In this document: in pieces, positions 36,138 to 45,339 of the stretch
Numbering within the stretch: the stretch's first letter is position 1
Layout of the letters: each line of letters opens with the position of its first letter
Source of the DNA: Terebella lapidaria
Taxonomy: Eukaryota; Annelida; Polychaeta; Terebellida; Terebellidae
Assembly: GCA_949152475.1 (NCBI GenBank)
Contig: OX424561.1
Span: forward strand, 29,630,481-29,694,480
Direction: 5' to 3'
Length of the DNA stretch: 64,000 nt
Program-made: the position numbers and the translations under genes
Notes under the pieces: model-generated
Told to the model about the DNA's origin: nothing
Database searches by the model: none
What the model saw: only the letters and a program-made list of their open reading frames with translations

Positions 36138-36167
36138 CTGCAACCACAGTAGGTTCTCTAGACTTCC

Positions 36168-36205
36168 GCACTTGACAAAGGATTCAACTCCGAAACCGGT
36201 CGTGC
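36168..36205 (+). ncRNA. Hammerhead-like ribozyme motif, unit 1
   Basis: In order: stem I strand GCAC (36168-36171), core box TTGACAA, stem II GGA/TCC around a 6-base loop, GAAA (36192-36195), a minimal stem III in ACCGGT, the cleavage triplet GTC (36199-36201), and stem I return GTGC (36202-36205). Against the CTGANGA consensus, C3 and G8 are both changed (to T and A), which keeps the 3-8 pair. Penelope-like elements are known to carry such motifs. Activity is unproven, because stem III is very short and there is an extra A before stem II. Confidence 0.6.
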
Positions 36206-36222
36206 AACAGGCAGAGTACATT

Positions 36223-36304
36223 GTGAGTAACCTCTTTTATATTGTTTTGTATTTTGTTGTGTTTTAGATACTGGTCAGATTATTGACCATATCTTTGCAT
36301 TCAG
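36223..36304 (+). other. Putative 82-nt intron in Penelope leader
   Basis: Donor GTGAGTAA at 36223 and acceptor GCATTCAG ending at 36304. Penelope itself is known to have a short intron of similar size in its 5' region. An alternative acceptor (GTTTTAG) ends at 36267. The same sequence is at 41138-41219. Confidence 0.45.
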
Positions 36305-36435
36305 GTTTCTTCAAACGTTTTGTTCTCATTTTATACAATTGTTTTTATTTTTCATAATTTTATCCTTTGGTTTTATCATCCAAATCAAACACGTTCTGGT
36401 TTTAATACTTTCAAAATTAATTGCTGAAACGTATC

Positions 36436-38145
36436 ATGGCTCTTTCTAAACCTCCTCACTTCCGTTCTTTTTACACTCTTCTTCAATGTTTTCACCACCT
36501 GTCACTAATGCTCCAGCAGTCTCAAGGCCAAGTCACCAGGGCTTTCAGTAAAAAACAACAACACCTGGATGACTTCATTAAACCTGCTTGTTCTGGTCCC
36601 CTAATCAAACAAAAAATCTCCAAAATTAATCAAAATTGGGTACAAAACGTGACCAAACATTTGGTGGAACACTATGAGAGCTCAATTCAAAACCTTTTGG
36701 CCCACATTTCCTCTTTAGGTTTATCAGATTCGGACATTGCAAATTCGGTAGCTCTCGTCATTCAGCAGGCTAAATCTCATTTCGGCAAAAAACTTCAGGC
36801 TTCCACCATCCAGAAATTCAAAACCTCTACTCTTCCAAATTCCCCTATTCCAAATTCTAACTCTCAATCAAAACCTCAGACTTGCGAGGTAAAAGGTCAC
36901 AAACACCCACTTAGTAATTTCTTCCCACGTAATATATCCTATCGTGGTATGAGATTCCCTAGCCTTGAGCACATCTATCAGTATCACAAAGCCCGGTACC
37001 ATGACTGTCAACACCTAGCCAATCGGATCCTCAGGGCTCCCCATGCAGGAGTGGCCAAACGTTTGGCTAGTGAAATTCCTAGCCTGTCCCCATTCTGGCA
37101 TAAAAGTAAAAATGGAATCATGCGTCAACTTCTTCAAGTTAAGTTTAATTCTTGCAAATTGTTCCGTGACACTCTGATGGGTCTTCCTGAAGGGTGTCAC
37201 ATTGTCCATCCAGTTCCTGACAGCCACTGGGGTGTTAACCGTCATGGTCAAGGCTCTAACTTCTTTGGCCGCCTCCTAATGGACCTAAAACGTGCCAACT
37301 CTCCTACTAACAATCCTAAACCCTCTCGCTCTTCACCTCCATCTTCAAATAACACCCCTCCCTCTGTGTCCACTTCTAACCGCTTCCAACTCCTTGATAC
37401 CCTCTCTAACCCTCCTTGTCTATCATCATCTGATGATTGGCCACCTCTCTCTCGCTCTTCTCCTGATAACCGCCTTAGTGCCACGCCCAAACGGCGTCCG
37501 CGCTCTCCTTCTTCTCCTGAACTCTCACCCTCCTCTCTACCCAAAGGCAAACGCACTCGCTTTGTCTCTCCTAAAAACTCTCCTAACACCACTTTCCATG
37601 TCTCTCCTTCCACTATCAGAGGACCCAAAACTCTTTGGGCCCTTCCTAAACTAACCTCCTCCACTGTCATCCTCGGCTCTTCTAACCTTTCTCGCATCAC
37701 CAAATCCCCTGTCAGTGATATCCAAGTTGTGTCTTATCCTGGAGCTTTGTTCAACCATCTAAGAATGATGTTCACGGCCTGTAAAAAATCATTTGATGCC
37801 CCCCAAAACTTAATCTTAAGTGTAGGCCTGAACAATCGAAGCTCCAAACCAAGTGTTACTTCAATTCCAGAACTGAGGAATATGCTCAGCAGTGCTTTCC
37901 GAATCTTCCCCCACTCCAAAATTCTCATTCCAAAAATTAACTACTCAGACAATCTTCCGTCTGTAGAGAAACGCAACTTGGATATGATTAACAGGGCTTT
38001 GGATGACATGAGTTCACGTTTCAGCAATCTCACAGTTGTTAAACAGTTGGATCCAATCAAGTTTTCTACACAGACAGATAACATTCATTGGACTGAACAA
38101 ACGGCCAATGAAATGTTGAAATTCTGGCTCAGTCATTTAAACTAA
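36436..38145 (+). CDS. Penelope ORF1: NADAR + SGNH-hydrolase-like protein, unit 1
   Basis: 569 codons from ATG at 36436; the frame is open further upstream but without ATG. Residues about 151-286 match the NADAR (YbiA-like) fold: HPLSNFFPR, FPSLEHIYQYHKA, a Trp-containing IPSLSPFWHKSKNGIMRQLL, then SHWGVNRHGQGSNFFGRLLM. NADAR proteins act on ADP-ribose or NAD-related N-glycosidic bonds. A Ser/Pro-rich linker (290-400) follows. Residues 410-569 look like an SGNH/GDSL hydrolase: ILGSSNLSR (nucleophile Ser416), VGLNNR (GxN block) and DNIHW (Asp548, His551). The usual GDS Asp is Ser. CR1-type LINE ORF1s also carry such esterases. The frame ends CAT-TTA-AAC-TAA, which is a frameshift site. Role in the element is unknown. 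Confidence 0.85.
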   Translation: MALSKPPHFRSFYTLLQCFHHLSLMLQQSQGQVTRAFSKKQQHLDDFIKPACSGPLIKQKISKINQNWVQNVTKHLVEHYESSIQNLLAHISSLGLSDSDIANSVALVIQQAKSHFGKKLQASTIQKFKTSTLPNSPIPNSNSQSKPQTCEVKGHKHPLSNFFPRNISYRGMRFPSLEHIYQYHKARYHDCQHLANRILRAPHAGVAKRLASEIPSLSPFWHKSKNGIMRQLLQVKFNSCKLFRDTLMGLPEGCHIVHPVPDSHWGVNRHGQGSNFFGRLLMDLKRANSPTNNPKPSRSSPPSSNNTPPSVSTSNRFQLLDTLSNPPCLSSSDDWPPLSRSSPDNRLSATPKRRPRSPSSPELSPSSLPKGKRTRFVSPKNSPNTTFHVSPSTIRGPKTLWALPKLTSSTVILGSSNLSRITKSPVSDIQVVSYPGALFNHLRMMFTACKKSFDAPQNLILSVGLNNRSSKPSVTSIPELRNMLSSAFRIFPHSKILIPKINYSDNLPSVEKRNLDMINRALDDMSSRFSNLTVVKQLDPIKFSTQTDNIHWTEQTANEMLKFWLSHLN

Positions 38146-38173
38146 ATCATTCTGAGAGTCCACCGAACTCCAG
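38136..38173 (+). promoter_or_regulatory. Putative -1 ribosomal frameshift signal, unit 1
   Basis: The slippery heptamer T-TTA-AAC (38136-38142) is in the correct phase of ORF1 and is followed at once by the ORF1 stop TAA. After a 9-base spacer, a stem-loop runs 38152-38173: CTG(A)GAGT pairs with ACTCCAG, 7 bp with one bulged A and a 7-base loop. A -1 slip continues into ORF2 with CTA at 38142. ORF2 has no ATG until well into its sequence, so some such mechanism is needed. Confidence 0.75.
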
Positions 38174-40424
38174 TACGACTAATAATGTTGTAAACCTTTC
38201 CAAATTTACACTTTCGGACACACAAATCGCTCTTCTAAATCGTGGTTTGACATTTGTTCCCACACCCAAAATAACATTGGATCCAATTAAACAAGCTGTG
38301 CAAGATTTTGGTAGAAAACTCAAACTTCAAAATTATTTTTCTCACCGTCCAAATTCATTCACAAATAGATCAAAATTCACTCCAAAATCTACCTGGACTC
38401 CACCGAGTTCCATGATTGACAAGCCCGTTTTAGATTGCATTTCGGCAATATCTAAGGAAATTGAAAACTTGAAAATTCAACCAGAAACCAAAAACCTAAC
38501 GAAAATGGAATATAAAACTATAAAGATTTTACAAAATAACGTAGACTTGGTAATTAAAAAAGCAGATAAAGGTAGTGCAGTCGTAATTATGGATAGGCAA
38601 AATTATATTAATGAAGGCTTTCGTCAATTATACAATCCAGCTCATTACAGAGAAATTGACACTCCTCTTTACCTAGAAAATTCAGCAAAAATAACAAAAA
38701 TTTTAAAAGGATTACGCAATTCTGGATGCCTTTCTGAAAAAGTATTCCAATTTCTTTTACCACCAGAACGCCCTCGTCAAAGAAGATTTTATATGCTACC
38801 TAAAATTCATAAACCCAAAGACTCCTGGCCAATTCCAAATGTAATGCCTCCAGGGCGCCCAATTGTTTCGGACTGCAGCAGTGAATCTGAAAAGGTAGCT
38901 ATGTATATTGATTCATATATAAAAGATCAAGCAAATAAGCATCCGTCATATATAAAAAACACGTATGACTTTTTAGATAAAGTTAGAGGGCTTGAACTAG
39001 ATCCAAATTCTTTACTAATCACTTTAGATGTTGAAAGTATGTATACTAATATAAATCATGAAGAAGGTATCCAAGCAATTAAAAATGCATTCCCGACTTT
39101 GGCAAACAATGAACTATTCAAAGGTATAATAGAATTATTGGAAATTTCACTTAAATGTAATGACTTTGAATTTGACGGTAAGACATTCCTACAAGTTTCA
39201 GGCACAGCCATGGGTCAGAAATATGCACCTCATTATGCAGATATTTATATGGCTGAATTTGAAAAGCAAGCTTTACAAAAGTGTCCATTCAAACCAGACT
39301 GCTATTATAGGTATTTAGATGACATTTTCCTCATTTGGCCACATGGCATTTCCAAATTTCACCAGTTTCTCGAAATTTTCAATTCTCATAGGGCATCAAT
39401 CAACTTCAAAGCTGAAATTAGTACTGATTCAGTTAATTTTTTGGATACTACTTTGTTCAGGAGCAAAGAAAACACATTAGAAGCAAAAGTTTTCTTCAAG
39501 CCAACGGATACTCATCAGTTGTTGCATAAGCTCTCTTTTCATCCAAAACACACTTATAAAGGACTAATCAAGTCCCAAGTTTTTCGATTTTTCCAAATTT
39601 GCTCATATCCAGATGATGTTGAATCAGCTTGTCAAATATTATTCAAGGCACTTTCGAAACGTAACTATTCAAAACGTTGGCTTCGCAAAATCAAGAATGA
39701 AACATTGAGAATTTTGAACAGTGAGGAAAGACTAGGTGCTGATTTTCAATTGCCCACTTCCAGCTCGTCTGGCTCAAAACCTTGTAATTCTAGACAATGT
39801 CAGACATGTCATTTAGTTCCAAATTGTCAAAATTTCTCGGGATCAGTTTTTGAACAGACCTACTCAATCAACTCAGCTTTGGATTGCAACTCAGAAAATA
39901 TAATTTATCTATACACTTGTAAGCTTTGCGAAAAACAATATGTAGGTGAAACCGGTAAATCACTCAAATTCAGAAACAATCGTCACCGTGCTGCAATAAC
40001 TAGCTGCAATGAGGAAAATGCATTATACAGTCATCTATCTAAATTTCACAGCAAAACTGAATTTTCCATTGAATGTTTTTCTCTTTTACCAATTGAACAG
40101 GTTTCCGATCTTGGTGATGAACTTTTAAACAAACATTGGCGACTTGAAAGGGAATATTGTTGGATTGATACTCTAGGCACTTTCGAACCTCATGGCCTCA
40201 ACGTTCAAAAATTTACAAAGTATGACCCTTTGAACAAAAGTAAAAATAAATTCGACATAGTGTATATAGTACCCTTCTCAAAAACAGGTACTCTTTCAGC
40301 CCAAATTGTTAAAAAGCATATGAAACAACTCAACAAAAATACTGATGGTGATATTAAAATAGCAACAGCTTACAAGAAGCATCAAAATCTTAAAGAACTT
40401 TTAGTCAGAAGCAAACTTAAATAA
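38142..40424 (+). CDS. Penelope ORF2: reverse transcriptase with GIY-YIG endonuclease, unit 1
   Basis: The frame is open from 38112; as a frameshift product it adds about 760 residues to ORF1 (total about 1,329). The RT has KADKGSAVVIM, RFYMLPKIHK, PGRPIVSDCSS, LDVESMYTNI, GTAMGQKYAPHYADIYM, catalytic YLDD (39312-39323) and NFLDTTLFR. A Cys-rich CNSRQCQTCHLVPNC linker precedes the GIY-YIG nuclease (about 39900-40190): IYLYTCKLCEKQYVGET, RNNRHRAAI, LEREYCWIDTLGTFEPHGLN. This is the EN-plus Penelope layout, which nicks target DNA and copies RNA. The first in-frame ATG precedes IDKPVLDC, far downstream of the frame's opening. Confidence 0.93.
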   Translation, partial: LNHSESPPNSSTTNNVVNLSKFTLSDTQIALLNRGLTFVPTPKITLDPIKQAVQDFGRKLKLQNYFSHRPNSFTNRSKFTPKSTWTPPSSMIDKPVLDCISAISKEIENLKIQPETKNLTKMEYKTIKILQNNVDLVIKKADKGSAVVIMDRQNYINEGFRQLYNPAHYREIDTPLYLENSAKITKILKGLRNSGCLSEKVFQFLLPPERPRQRRFYMLPKIHKPKDSWPIPNVMPPGRPIVSDCSSESEKVAMYIDSYIKDQANKHPSYIKNTYDFLDKVRGLELDPNSLLITLDVESMYTNINHEEGIQAIKNAFPTLANNELFKGIIELLEISLKCNDFEFDGKTFLQVSGTAMGQKYAPHYADIYMAEFEKQALQKCPFKPDCYYRYLDDIFLIWPHGISKFHQFLEIFNSHRASINFKAEISTDSVNFLDTTLFRSKENTLEAKVFFKPTDTHQLLHKLSFHPKHTYKGLIKSQVFRFFQICSYPDDVESACQILFKALSKRNYSKRWLRKIKNETLRILNSEERLGADFQLPTSSSSGSKPCNSRQCQTCHLVPNCQNFSGSVFEQTYSINSALDCNSENIIYLYTCKLCEKQYVGETGKSLKFRNNRHRAAITSCNEENALYSHLSKFHSKTEFSIECFSLLPIEQVSDLGDELLNKHWRLEREYCWIDTLGTFEPHGLNVQKFTKYDPLNKSKNKFDIVYIVPFSKTGTLSAQIVKKHMKQLNKNTDGDIKIATAYKKHQNLKELLVRSKLK

Positions 40425-41350
40425 TCCAACAAAATTTGTTCAATGTCGCTCATTGAATTTTTATTGCTGTTTTATGTTATGTGTTACTCTTACAATTATC
40501 TTGTGCCAGTGCATTTTTTATACTCTCCAAAACATACTTAGCCCGTGCCTAGCATATTGTAAGAGTCAAAACACATTTATAAATATTTTATGAATATTTT
40601 GTTTTTCAGTTCATTTTAGTACATTTTGTTTTTATTTCATCGCATTTTATTTGAAGTCTCCTGAAGCAATGCAAGTCAATTTGACACATCTTCAGTTTCA
40701 AAAAAACAATTTCATGCCTAATAAAATCTCTGCCTAAGAATCTATTGCTGGAAAGCACCGCAGTAATACCATTTTGAAAATACTTCCTTTCAGCATACTT
40801 CAAAAAATATAACTTCAAACGCTAATTATGTTTATCAATCAACTAACTGCTAATTGTTTTACTCAGTGTCAGATACGCATATAAGAAACAATTAAATTCA
40901 CTAACTGTTAATTATCTATACTCAACATATGTCACTCTTCTTGGCAAACTGTTCTGGAAACTGCTAATTGATTTGCTCAACCATTGGTAAACTGTTAATT
41001 GATTTACTCAAACAAAATTGACATTGGCACAAGCCAATATTTCCTATAAATACTGCAACCACAGTAGGTTCTCTAGACTTCCGCACTTGACAAAGGATTC
41101 AACTCCGAAACCGGTCGTGCAACAGGCAGAGTACATTGTGAGTAACCTCTTTTATATTGTTTTGTATTTTGTTGTGTTTTAGATACTGGTCAGATTATTG
41201 ACCATATCTTTGCATTCAGGTTTCTTCAAACGTTTTGTTCTCATTTTATACAATTGTTTTTATTTTTCATAATTTTATCCTTTGGTTTTATCATCCAAAT
41301 CAAACACGTTCTGGTTTTAATACTTTCAAAATTAATTGCTGAAACGTATC
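40425..41350 (+). promoter_or_regulatory. Penelope pseudo-LTR / leader of full unit 2
   Basis: Essentially identical to 35510-36435, with one T/C difference near 40717. It contains the TATA box, hammerhead-like motif and putative intron of unit 2. Confidence 0.85.
41083..41120 (+). ncRNA. Hammerhead-like ribozyme motif, unit 2
   Basis: Exact copy of the motif at 36168-36205. Cleavage at both sites of a read-through transcript would release a 4,915-nt unit-length RNA. Confidence 0.6.
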
Positions 41351-43060
41351 ATGGCTCTTTCTAAACCTCCTCACTTCCGTTCTTTTTACACTCTTCTTCA
41401 ATGTTTTCACCACCTGTCACTAATGCTCCAGCAGTCTCAAGGCCAAGTCACCAGGGCTTTCAGTAAAAAACAACAACACCTGGATGACTTCATTAAACCT
41501 GCTTGTTCTGGTCCCCTAATCAAACAAAAAATCTCCAAAATTAATCAAAATTGGGTACAAAACGTGACCAAACATTTGGTGGAACACTATGAGAGCTCAA
41601 TTCAAAACCTTTTGGCCCACATTTCCTCTTTAGGTTTATCAGATTCGGACATTGCAAATTCGGTAGCTCTCGTCATTCAGCAGGCTAAATCTCATTTCGG
41701 CAAAAAACTTCAGGCTTCCACCATCCAGAAATTCAAAACCTCTACTCTTCCAAATTCCCCTATTCCAAATTCTAACTCTCAATCAAAACCTCAGACTTGC
41801 GAGGTAAAAGGTCACAAACACCCACTTAGTAATTTCTTCCCACGTAATATATCCTATCGTGGTATGAGATTCCCTAGCCTTGAGCACATCTATCAGTATC
41901 ACAAAGCCCGGTACCATGACTGTCAACACCTAGCCAATCGGATCCTCAGGGCTCCCCATGCAGGAGTGGCCAAACGTTTGGCTAGTGAAATTCCTAGCCT
42001 GTCCCCATTCTGGCATAAAAGTAAAAATGGAATCATGCGTCAACTTCTTCAAGTTAAGTTTAATTCTTGCAAATTGTTCCGTGACACTCTGATGGGTCTT
42101 CCTGAAGGGTGTCACATTGTCCATCCAGTTCCTGACAGCCACTGGGGTGTTAACCGTCATGGTCAAGGCTCTAACTTCTTTGGCCGCCTCCTAATGGACC
42201 TAAAACGTGCCAACTCTCCTACTAACAATCCTAAACCCTCTCGCTCTTCACCTCCATCTTCAAATAACACCCCTCCCTCTGTGTCCACTTCTAACCGCTT
42301 CCAACTCCTTGATACCCTCTCTAACCCTCCTTGTCTATCATCATCTGATGATTGGCCACCTCTCTCTCGCTCTTCTCCTGATAACCGCCTTAGTGCCACG
42401 CCCAAACGGCGTCCGCGCTCTCCTTCTTCTCCTGAACTCTCACCCTCCTCTCTACCCAAAGGCAAACGCACTCGCTTTGTCTCTCCTAAAAACTCTCCTA
42501 ACACCACTTTCCATGTCTCTCCTTCCACTATCAGAGGACCCAAAACTCTTTGGGCCCTTCCTAAACTAACCTCCTCCACTGTCATCCTCGGCTCTTCTAA
42601 CCTTTCTCGCATCACCAAATCCCCTGTCAGTGATATCCAAGTTGTGTCTTATCCTGGAGCTTTGTTCAACCATCTAAGAATGATGTTCACGGCCTGTAAA
42701 AAATCATTTGATGCCCCCCAAAACTTAATCTTAAGTGTAGGCCTGAACAATCGAAGCTCCAAACCAAGTGTTACTTCAATTCCAGAACTGAGGAATATGC
42801 TCAGCAGTGCTTTCCGAATCTTCCCCCACTCCAAAATTCTCATTCCAAAAATTAACTACTCAGACAATCTTCCGTCTGTAGAGAAACGCAACTTGGATAT
42901 GATTAACAGGGCTTTGGATGACATGAGTTCACGTTTCAGCAATCTCACAGTTGTTAAACAGTTGGATCCAATCAAGTTTTCTACACAGACAGATAACATT
43001 CATTGGACTGAACAAACGGCCAATGAAATGTTGAAATTCTGGCTCAGTCATTTAAACTAA
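41351..43060 (+). CDS. Penelope ORF1: NADAR + SGNH-hydrolase-like protein, unit 2
   Basis: The 569-codon protein is identical to that of unit 1 as far as I can compare, with the same NADAR motifs, Ser/Pro linker and SGNH blocks. Intactness of both copies indicates recent amplification. The same terminal slippery codons are present. Confidence 0.85.
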   Translation: MALSKPPHFRSFYTLLQCFHHLSLMLQQSQGQVTRAFSKKQQHLDDFIKPACSGPLIKQKISKINQNWVQNVTKHLVEHYESSIQNLLAHISSLGLSDSDIANSVALVIQQAKSHFGKKLQASTIQKFKTSTLPNSPIPNSNSQSKPQTCEVKGHKHPLSNFFPRNISYRGMRFPSLEHIYQYHKARYHDCQHLANRILRAPHAGVAKRLASEIPSLSPFWHKSKNGIMRQLLQVKFNSCKLFRDTLMGLPEGCHIVHPVPDSHWGVNRHGQGSNFFGRLLMDLKRANSPTNNPKPSRSSPPSSNNTPPSVSTSNRFQLLDTLSNPPCLSSSDDWPPLSRSSPDNRLSATPKRRPRSPSSPELSPSSLPKGKRTRFVSPKNSPNTTFHVSPSTIRGPKTLWALPKLTSSTVILGSSNLSRITKSPVSDIQVVSYPGALFNHLRMMFTACKKSFDAPQNLILSVGLNNRSSKPSVTSIPELRNMLSSAFRIFPHSKILIPKINYSDNLPSVEKRNLDMINRALDDMSSRFSNLTVVKQLDPIKFSTQTDNIHWTEQTANEMLKFWLSHLN

Positions 43061-43088
43061 ATCATTCTGAGAGTCCACCGAACTCCAG
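43051..43088 (+). promoter_or_regulatory. Putative -1 ribosomal frameshift signal, unit 2
   Basis: TTTAAAC at 43051-43057, then TAA, a 9-base spacer and the same bulged stem-loop. Identical to unit 1. Confidence 0.75.
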
Positions 43089-45339
43089 TACGACTAATAA
43101 TGTTGTAAACCTTTCCAAATTTACACTTTCGGACACACAAATCGCTCTTCTAAATCGTGGTTTGACATTTGTTCCCACACCCAAAATAACATTGGATCCA
43201 ATTAAACAAGCTGTGCAAGATTTTGGTAGAAAACTCAAACTTCAAAATTATTTTTCTCACCGTCCAAATTCATTCACAAATAGATCAAAATTCACTCCAA
43301 AATCTACCTGGACTCCACCGAGTTCCATGATTGACAAGCCCGTTTTAGATTGCATTTCGGCAATATCTAAGGAAATTGAAAACTTGAAAATTCAACCAGA
43401 AACCAAAAACCTAACGAAAATGGAATATAAAACTATAAAGAATTTACAAAATAACGTAGACTTGGTAATTAAAAAAGCAGATAAAGGTAGTGCAGTCGTA
43501 ATTATGGATAGGCAAAATTATATTAATGAAGGCTTTCGTCAATTATACAATCCAGCTCATTACAGAGAAATTGACACTCCTCTTTACCTAGAAAATTCAG
43601 CAAAAATAACAAAAATTTTAAAAGGATTACGCAATTCTGGATGCCTTTCTGAAAAAGTATTCCAATTTCTTTTACCACCAGAACGCCCTCGTCAAAGAAG
43701 ATTTTATATGCTACCTAAAATTCATAAACCCAAAGACTCCTGGCCAATTCCAAATGTAATGCCTCCAGGGCGCCCAATTGTTTCGGACTGCAGCAGTGAA
43801 TCTGAAAAAGTAGCTATGTATATTGATTCATATATAAAAGATCAAGCAAATAAGCATCCGTCATATATAAAAAACACGTATGACTTTTTAGATAAAGTTA
43901 GAGGGCTTGAACTAGATCCAAATTCTTTACTAATCACTTTAGATGTTGAAAGTATGTATACTAATATAAATCATGAAGAAGGTATCCAAGCAATTAAAAA
44001 TGCATTCCCGACTTTGGCAAACAATGAACTATTCAAAGGTATAATAGAATTATTGGAAATTTCACTTAAATGTAATGACTTTGAATTTGACGGTAAGACA
44101 TTCCTACAAGTTTCAGGCACAGCCATGGGTCAGAAATATGCACTTCATTATGCAGATATTTATATGGCTGAATTTGAAAAGCAAGCTTTACAAAAGTGTC
44201 CATTCAAACCAGACTGCTATTATAGGTATTTAGATGACATTTTCCTCATTTGGCCACATGGCATTTCCAAATTTCACCAGTTTCTCGAAATTTTCAATTC
44301 TCATAGGGCATCAATCAACTTCAAAGCTGAAATTAGTACTGATTCAGTTAATTTTTTGGATACTACTTTGTTCAGGAGCAAAGAAAACACATTAGAAGCA
44401 AAAGTTTTCTTCAAGCCAACGGATACTCATCAGTTGTTGCATAAGCTCTCTTTTCATCCAAAACACACTTATAAAGGACTAATCAAGTCCCAAGTTTTTC
44501 GATTTTTCCAAATTTGCTCATATCCAGATGATGTTGAATCAGCTTGTCAAATATTATTCAAGGCACTTTCGAAACGTAACTATTCAAAACGTTGGCTTCG
44601 CAAAATCAAGAATGAAACATTGAGAATTTTGAACAGTGAGGAAAGACTAGGTGCTGATTTTCAATTGCCCACTTCCAGCTCGTCTGGCTCAAAACCTTGT
44701 AATTCTAGACAATGTCAGACATGTCATTTAGTTCCAAATTGTCAAAATTTCTCGGGATCAGTTTTTGAACAGACCTACTCAATCAACTCAGCTTTGGATT
44801 GCAACTCAGAAAATATAATTTATCTATACACTTGTAAGCTTTGCGAAAAACAATATGTAGGTGAAACCGGTAAATCACTCAAATTCAGAAACAATCGTCA
44901 CCGTGCTGCAATAACTAGCTGCAATGAGGAAAATGCATTATACAGTCATCTATCTAAATTTCACAGCAAAACTGAATTTTCCATTGAATGTTTTTCTCTT
45001 TTACCAATTGAACAGGTTTCCGATCTTGGTGATGAACTTTTAAACAAACATTGGCGACTTGAAAGGGAATATTGTTGGATTGATACTCTAGGCACTTTCG
45101 AACCTCATGGCCTCAACGTTCAAAAATTTACAAAGTATGACCCTTTGAACAAAAGTAAAAATAAATTCGACATAGTGTATATAGTACCCTTCTCAAAAAC
45201 AGGTACTCTTTCAGCCCAAATTGTTAAAAAGCATATGAAACAACTCAACAAAAATACTGATGGTGATATTAAAATAGCAACAGCTTACAAGAAGCATCAA
45301 AATCTTAAAGAACTTTTAGTCAGAAGCAAACTTAAATAA
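43057..45339 (+). CDS. Penelope ORF2: reverse transcriptase with GIY-YIG endonuclease, unit 2
   Basis: Same layout as unit 1, with all RT and GIY-YIG motifs present. Noted differences: Asn for Ile near 43440, and Leu for Pro in the QKYALHYADIYM block (44145 region). The latter lies beside the conserved RT motif and might affect activity. After the stop at 45339 only about 110 bases of the 3' flank remain before the array ends at 45449. Confidence 0.93.
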   Translation, partial: LNHSESPPNSSTTNNVVNLSKFTLSDTQIALLNRGLTFVPTPKITLDPIKQAVQDFGRKLKLQNYFSHRPNSFTNRSKFTPKSTWTPPSSMIDKPVLDCISAISKEIENLKIQPETKNLTKMEYKTIKNLQNNVDLVIKKADKGSAVVIMDRQNYINEGFRQLYNPAHYREIDTPLYLENSAKITKILKGLRNSGCLSEKVFQFLLPPERPRQRRFYMLPKIHKPKDSWPIPNVMPPGRPIVSDCSSESEKVAMYIDSYIKDQANKHPSYIKNTYDFLDKVRGLELDPNSLLITLDVESMYTNINHEEGIQAIKNAFPTLANNELFKGIIELLEISLKCNDFEFDGKTFLQVSGTAMGQKYALHYADIYMAEFEKQALQKCPFKPDCYYRYLDDIFLIWPHGISKFHQFLEIFNSHRASINFKAEISTDSVNFLDTTLFRSKENTLEAKVFFKPTDTHQLLHKLSFHPKHTYKGLIKSQVFRFFQICSYPDDVESACQILFKALSKRNYSKRWLRKIKNETLRILNSEERLGADFQLPTSSSSGSKPCNSRQCQTCHLVPNCQNFSGSVFEQTYSINSALDCNSENIIYLYTCKLCEKQYVGETGKSLKFRNNRHRAAITSCNEENALYSHLSKFHSKTEFSIECFSLLPIEQVSDLGDELLNKHWRLEREYCWIDTLGTFEPHGLNVQKFTKYDPLNKSKNKFDIVYIVPFSKTGTLSAQIVKKHMKQLNKNTDGDIKIATAYKKHQNLKELLVRSKLK

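Larger units (their letters stand above)
35510..36435 (+). promoter_or_regulatory. Penelope pseudo-LTR / leader of full unit 1
   Basis: Non-coding spacer between the stop of one unit's ORF2 and the ATG of the next unit's ORF1. It contains several TGTTAATTGATTTACTCAA-like repeats (35930-36110), a TATA box, a hammerhead-like fold and a putative intron. An identical region is at 40425-41350. Antisense short ORFs inside it are not supported. Confidence 0.8.

Noticed and set aside
36421..36435. ORF1 start at 36421
   Set aside because: That codon is TTG. The first ATG in frame is at 36436 with G at +4, so I used it.
37248..37703. Minus-strand 151-codon ORF rich in Glu/Gly/Arg (also 42163-42618)
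   Set aside because: Mirror of the Ser/Pro-rich linker of ORF1. Composition is an artefact of the opposite strand.
38247..38249. ORF2 start at 38247 (and 43162)
   Set aside because: The codon is TTG, and the frame is open well upstream into ORF1. Frameshifting from ORF1 explains expression better.
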